Positions 6,328 through 9,318 of a stretch of DNA of 9,318 bases are shown here, in pieces. Position 1 is the first letter of the stretch. Each line of letters begins with the position of its first letter. The stretch is from Armatimonadota bacterium. Lineage in GTDB: Bacteria > Armatimonadota > UBA5829. The translations under genes and the position numbers were made by a program. The notes below the pieces were generated by a model, which did not search any database, had not been told where the DNA came from, and saw only the letters and a list, made by a program, of their open reading frames with translations. The stretch is taken from contig JAMCYN010000082.1 in assembly GCA_023474015.1 (NCBI GenBank), positions 1 through 9,318 of the forward strand, read 5' to 3'.

Positions 6328-7443
6328 GTCGTGAAGCAGGGAGTTGCCGTCGCATCGGTAGCAGTGGTTTTCGTCGCCGCGAGGAACGCCGCTCGCGTTG
6401 ACTATCTCGGCTGCCTCCAGGATCGTGTCGATATACCACTGGGCGCAGGGAGCGCGATGGCCTTCGAGCTTCGAGCCGGGGTTGGGACTCCAAACGAACG
6501 GAACGATGTTTGCGCCGATATCAGACAGCGCGCGGATACCCTCGATGAAGCTTTCGCGAGGCTCCAGCCCCATCACGAGCACGCCGTATACGTTGCCCGC
6601 GCCGAATATTCGAACAGCCTTCTTGATCGCGTCGAAGAAGGCGTCGTGCGAGACGCTCTTTGCCTTGCCGGGACAAATCGCATTGTAGAACGTTTCGTCC
6701 CAAATCTCCATGCTGTAACCGATTGCCCCGATGCCGGTGTCTTTGTAGCGCCGAATGTCGTCTTCGAGAGTCGTCGCCGAAGGGAGAATAGTCCCCGGCA
6801 CGGTCGTCACGCCGAGCGCGCCGCGGATGCTTTCGACGATACTCGCCACCAGCGGCACCTCTTTTTCGTGGCTGAAGCACCCGCCCGTCAGAAGAATATG
6901 CTTGCACATCCCCTCCGCAAAAGCCGCCGCGGCCGCTTCGCCGATGTCGTGGATGTTTTTCTTGGTGAGCACTGAGTCGTAGGTGTTCTTCGTGGAAACG
7001 AGGTTACAGAACGCGCACTGTTCCCCTTTGGCGAAGTGGGAGCAGTAGTTCTGATAACAGATAAAAAAGCAATCTTCGCCGCCGACCTGGGCGATTTGAC
7101 GCATGGTCGCGCCGCTCTCGGTGAGTTGGTCGTAGTATTTCGGCCTGGCGATCAGGCTCACATGGTCGAGAATCTCGCTGCCGTCGGTGACAATGTGCGC
7201 CCCGTTAATAATTGCGATTTTGTAGGGGGACGATGGGTTGTAGCGAAACTGGGCTACCGTTCCGTCGGAGAGCACGAAATCATCCGGCAGTTCTATGCCT
7301 TTGTGATTAACGAAATCCCAGCCGAAGAGGCCGTGGTTTTGCTCCTTGAAGCGCGTGCCGATCTCGTCGAAAGCTCCCGGCGCGAAGTCGACGCCCTCGG
7401 TCAGCAAGCTCGCTTTCAGTTTCAAAAGATTTAGATCAGTCAT
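6316..7443 (-). CDS. Radical-SAM protein with unusual C-x8-C-x2-C cluster motif
   Basis: A 375-aa protein that I read as a radical-SAM enzyme of unknown substrate. The probable cluster ligands are C134, C143 and C146 in CSHFAKGEQCAFCNL, a C-x8-C-x2-C spacing instead of the usual C-x3-C-x2-C. Wide first spacings are known in some other radical-SAM families such as Elp3. Supporting core features are ILLTGGCFS (183-191; the GGE-like region), YSMEIWDE (243-250) and GAGNVYGVLVMGLEP (281-295). An N-terminal domain of about 120 residues precedes the core. C125 and C129 lie just before it, and the C-terminus has HCYRCDGN with C361 and C364, so a second metal site is possible. The start ATG at 7443 overlaps the lrp stop (ATGA), with GGAGGG upstream. 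It is co-transcribed with the Lrp-type regulator, which suggests amino-acid-related control. I could not name the family. Confidence 0.8.
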   Translation of the reverse strand: MTDLNLLKLKASLLTEGVDFAPGAFDEIGTRFKEQNHGLFGWDFVNHKGIELPDDFVLSDGTVAQFRYNPSSPYKIAIINGAHIVTDGSEILDHVSLIARPKYYDQLTESGATMRQIAQVGGEDCFFICYQNYCSHFAKGEQCAFCNLVSTKNTYDSVLTKKNIHDIGEAAAAAFAEGMCKHILLTGGCFSHEKEVPLVASIVESIRGALGVTTVPGTILPSATTLEDDIRRYKDTGIGAIGYSMEIWDETFYNAICPGKAKSVSHDAFFDAIKKAVRIFGAGNVYGVLVMGLEPRESFIEGIRALSDIGANIVPFVWSPNPGSKLEGHRAPCAQWYIDTILEAAEIVNASGVPRGDENHCYRCDGNSLLHDALR

Positions 7444-7952
7444 TTTGCCCTCCGCGCATTGGCATCACCTAGCGGTAGATTGAACTCACGTTTCTCGGTC
7501 TTGAGCACGACTAATGTCTCCGCGTGCCCCACTCCCGGAATTTCAAGCAAAGTGTCGATGACGAAATCTCGGTAAGATGACATATCCGGGGAGAGTATCT
7601 TCAGCAGATAGTCCGAACTCCCCGTTATGTTGTAGCACTCCATCACCTGCGGTATCTCCCGGATTTTTTTGACAAAGGTCTCCGCCGCCGCCCGGCTGTG
7701 TCGGGACAGGGAAACGAATGTAAATGTGGCAACCCCTAGCCCGAGCTGCTGCTCGTCCGCGATTGCGGTAAAGAGCTTGATAATACCCCGCTCTCGCAGG
7801 CGCTTGACTCGCGTAAGGCATGCGGACGGCGACAGGCCGACTTTGCCTGCCAATTGTGCGTTTGGCATAGTCGCATCGGCCTGCAACAGCTTCAATATGT
7901 TGTAGTCTATCTCGTCGAGCAAGGATTGATTATCCAGCAGATCGCACCTCAT
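7440..7952 (-). CDS. Lrp/AsnC-family transcriptional regulator
   Basis: A 170-aa regulator of the feast/famine type, which binds DNA as dimers or larger rings and usually senses an amino acid or related metabolite. Residues 12-60 (LDEIDYNILKLLQADAT, then LAGKVGLSPSACLTRVKRL) form the N-terminal helix-turn-helix. Residues from about 72 to 150 form the RAM ligand-binding domain, with the hallmark NITGSSDYLLKI at 108-119. The C-terminal tail (about 152-170) is basic. The ATG at 7952 has no ribosome site. A TATAAT box ends 7 nt before it, so a leaderless message is possible. A TTG at codon 11 would give the more typical N-terminus LLDEIDYN. Its stop overlaps the radical-SAM start by 4 nt. It is divergent from the ABC-ATPase fusion, and repeats in the shared region are candidate binding sites. 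Confidence 0.93.
   Translation of the reverse strand: MRCDLLDNQSLLDEIDYNILKLLQADATMPNAQLAGKVGLSPSACLTRVKRLRERGIIKLFTAIADEQQLGLGVATFTFVSLSRHSRAAAETFVKKIREIPQVMECYNITGSSDYLLKILSPDMSSYRDFVIDTLLEIPGVGHAETLVVLKTEKREFNLPLGDANARRAK
7448..7453 (-). promoter_or_regulatory. Ribosome binding site for the minus-strand radical-SAM gene
   Basis: On the minus strand GGAGGG stands 4 nt before the ATG at 7443 and lies within the end of the lrp-type gene. It supports coupled translation across the ATGA overlap. Confidence 0.75.
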
Positions 7953-7958
7953 AATGTA

Positions 7959-7989
7959 TATTATACTGCCATATAGCTATTATACTGCC
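7959..7989 (-). promoter_or_regulatory. Tandem 12-bp repeats in the lrp promoter (candidate operator)
   Basis: On the minus strand GGCAGTATAATA occurs exactly twice (plus-strand positions 7978-7989 and 7959-7970) with a 19-bp period, close to two helical turns. The plus strand has a third, partial TATTAT at 7990-7995. Each full copy contains TATAAT, so a protein bound here would cover both -10 boxes. The proximal copy plus flank (CAGTATAATATACAT) agrees at about 12 of 15 positions with the E. coli Lrp consensus YAGHAWATTWTDCTR as I recall it. Autoregulation by the Lrp-type protein is the natural guess. Confidence 0.5.
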
Positions 7990-8008
7990 TATTATGCAGC
8001 ATAGTCAA
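7979..8008 (-). promoter_or_regulatory. Sigma-70-type promoter for lrp and the radical-SAM gene
   Basis: On the minus strand TTGACT (8008-8003) is followed after 18 bp by TATAAT (7984-7979). Transcription would start near 7972, about 20 nt before the ATG at 7952. A second TATAAT at 7965-7960 lacks a good -35 but would place the start at or next to the ATG itself, giving a leaderless message. Confidence 0.65.
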
Positions 8009-8029
8009 TGTACATCAGAATTACGTGCA

Positions 8030-8059
8030 TTGTATTTCGTCTGCCTGATCTGGTAAAAT
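8030..8059 (+). promoter_or_regulatory. Possible promoter for the ABC-ATPase fusion gene
   Basis: TTGTAT (8030-8035) and TAAAAT (8054-8059) are separated by 18 bp and precede the ATG at 8077 by 17 nt, so the leader would be only about ten bases. No strong ribosome site is present (only CCGAG at 8065-8069). The promoter is divergent from that of lrp, with about 20 bp between the two -35 boxes. Confidence 0.5.
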
Positions 8060-8076
8060 GAACCCCGAGCAAATCT

Positions 8077-9318
8077 ATGGGCGTAAAGATCAAGGCGGAC
8101 AACCTGGTTGCGGGCTACAATGGCGCCGTGGTGCTTAACGGCATCTCAATTGAAGTCGAGGACGCGGGGTTCGTGGGCATCATCGGGCCCAACGGCAGCG
8201 GGAAGACAACGCTGCTCAGGGCAATGTCCAGGGCGCTGGCCCCGATGTCAGGGTTTGTTCAACTTAACGAAAAAAACATATACACCATACCCTCGCGTGA
8301 GTTCGCGCGCAGGGTGGCGGTGGTCCCGCAGGATACGTTAGTCGCATTTGATTTCACGGTGCTCGAGATCGCGCTGATGGGACGTTCGCCTCGGCTCGGC
8401 AGGTTCGCGGTCGAAGGCTCCAGAGATGTGGAAATCGCCATGGATGCTCTGGCGCGGACCGGCACCGATCACCTGAAGGACAGGCCGATAAATGCGCTGT
8501 CCGGAGGCGAGCGCCAACGCGTGATGGTCGCGAGAGCGCTGGCACAGGAGCCGGAAGTTCTTCTGCTCGATGAGCCGACCTCTCATTTGGACATCAGCTT
8601 TCAGTTCGAGATTATGGACCTCGTTAAGAGCCTGAATCGGGAGCGTGGGCTAACCGTCCTTGCGGTGCTTCACGACCTCAACCTGGCAAGCCAATACTGC
8701 GACCGGCTGATGTTGATCGGGCAGGGGACGGTGCGGGCTGTCGGCTCTCCCGAGGAAGTCATCACCTCGGAAAACGTCCGCCGGGTCTACGGGGCGGAAG
8801 TGTGGGTGCGGAGGCATCCGACCAGCCACAAACCATACATAATCGCCGGCGTAAAGCCTCGCGACCCTCAGCCGTCGGAGAAGTTCGACAGGCCGCCGCG
8901 CGTGCATGTCGTTGGTGGCGGCGGCACTGGCGCGCCGATTATGGCTAGGCTCGTGCGCAGGGGCTATAGTGTATCGTCCGGCGTTCTGAGCCTGGGTGAC
9001 GCGGATCAGGAAGTTGCCGACGCGCTGGATATCGCCCATGTCCCGCAGCCACTTTTCTCGCCGATAACTCCCGAATCTCAGCTCAAGCACGCGGAACTGA
9101 TAGTATCGGCTGACGTGGTGGTGCTTACGGATGTGCCGATTGGACACGGCAACCTGGCAAATATCGAGGCCGTCCGCGATGCCGCTCGCGCCGGCAAGAG
9201 CGTGGTCGCGTTAAAGCTCGACCTGATTTCTTCCCGTGACTTCACGGAAGGTCGGGCGGTGGAACTCGTGGAGGAAATTCTGTCATTCGGCGCGAGTTCG
9301 GTCAACAATATCGAGGAA
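8077..9318 (+). CDS. FecE/BtuD-type ABC ATPase fused to a Rossmann-like C-terminal domain (partial)
   Basis: The frame is open from the ATG at 8077 to the window edge, 414 codons without a stop. Residues 1 to about 245 form an ATPase of the iron-siderophore/haem/cobalamin importer family: Walker A GPNGSGKTT at 37-45, Q-loop VVPQDT with Q85, signature LSGGERQR at 141-148, Walker B VLLLDEPT at 161-168, and switch histidine H199 in VLHDLNLA. Such proteins normally end near residue 260. Here a linker leads into a second domain from about 275: RVHVVGGGGTGAPIM, with a GxGxxG-like glycine loop, then VSSGVLSLGDADQEVADALDI and VVLTDVPIGHGNLANIEAVRDAARAG, with alternating strands and helices as in a nucleotide-binding fold. 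I recall similar extensions on some anaerobe importers but know no proven function. Permease and binding-protein genes are not seen and may follow. The gene is divergent from lrp. Confidence 0.9.
   Translation, partial: MGVKIKADNLVAGYNGAVVLNGISIEVEDAGFVGIIGPNGSGKTTLLRAMSRALAPMSGFVQLNEKNIYTIPSREFARRVAVVPQDTLVAFDFTVLEIALMGRSPRLGRFAVEGSRDVEIAMDALARTGTDHLKDRPINALSGGERQRVMVARALAQEPEVLLLDEPTSHLDISFQFEIMDLVKSLNRERGLTVLAVLHDLNLASQYCDRLMLIGQGTVRAVGSPEEVITSENVRRVYGAEVWVRRHPTSHKPYIIAGVKPRDPQPSEKFDRPPRVHVVGGGGTGAPIMARLVRRGYSVSSGVLSLGDADQEVADALDIAHVPQPLFSPITPESQLKHAELIVSADVVVLTDVPIGHGNLANIEAVRDAARAGKSVVALKLDLISSRDFTEGRAVELVEEILSFGASSVNNIEE

Noticed and set aside
6313..6975. 220-aa plus-strand open frame
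   Set aside because: It lies entirely within the minus-strand radical-SAM gene, and the translation looks compositionally random. The minus-strand reading has recognisable motifs, an upstream ribosome site and coupling to lrp.
1..9318. CRISPR arrays, tRNA or rRNA genes, integrases and phage genes
   Set aside because: No regularly spaced repeats, cloverleaf with conserved tRNA loops, rRNA-like stretch or recombinase motif was found on either strand.

Overview
The window is bacterial, gene-dense and moderately GC-rich. It carries a PEP-CTERM exported protein, a CUT1-type sugar ABC ATPase, dispersed histidine genes, two different radical-SAM enzymes and an Lrp-family regulator. Short dispersed repeats of the CCTTCGACAAG and CATTCCGA type lie between the genes. 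This mix suggests an environmental Gram-negative-type bacterium with an outer envelope; an Armatimonadota-like genome would fit, but that is a weak inference because no rRNA or taxon-specific marker is present. No tRNA, rRNA, CRISPR array, transposase or phage gene was seen. No gene-free stretch exceeds 300 bases.

Layout. (1) 4-804, minus: a secreted protein with a C-terminal PEP-CTERM sorting signal. (2) 1059-2165, plus: a MalK/UgpC-type ATPase without permease partners, behind a consensus promoter (TTGACA, 17 bp, TATAAT) whose -35 box lies in a small inverted repeat. (3) 2198-2305: a 108-bp MITE-like inverted-repeat element that forms most of the leader of hisH. (4) 2320-3713, plus: hisH-hisF, overlapping by 7 nt, encoding the two subunits of imidazole glycerol phosphate synthase. 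(5) 3940-6272, plus: a tight three-gene unit of a six-helix membrane protein, a small winged-helix regulator and a B12-binding-type radical-SAM protein. (6) 7952-6316, minus: an Lrp/AsnC regulator translationally coupled (ATGA) to a second radical-SAM protein with an unusual C-x8-C-x2-C motif. (7) 8077 to the window edge, plus: a FecE/BtuD-type ABC ATPase fused to a C-terminal Rossmann-like domain, divergent from lrp across a 124-bp region with promoters on both strands and tandem 12-bp repeats.

How they may work together. The most promising part for a little-described system is 6316-9318. There an Lrp-type sensor sits between a radical-SAM enzyme it is co-transcribed with and a divergent metal-chelate/corrinoid-type importer ATPase carrying an extra domain. 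The tandem repeats in the shared promoter region are a reasonable candidate operator. A second regulator-plus-radical-SAM unit, this one with a membrane protein, lies next door and converges on the first. If the importer takes up a corrinoid, the B12-binding radical-SAM protein could be a local consumer, but this is inference only. The malK-like and hisHF genes look like ordinary metabolic genes separated from their usual partners.
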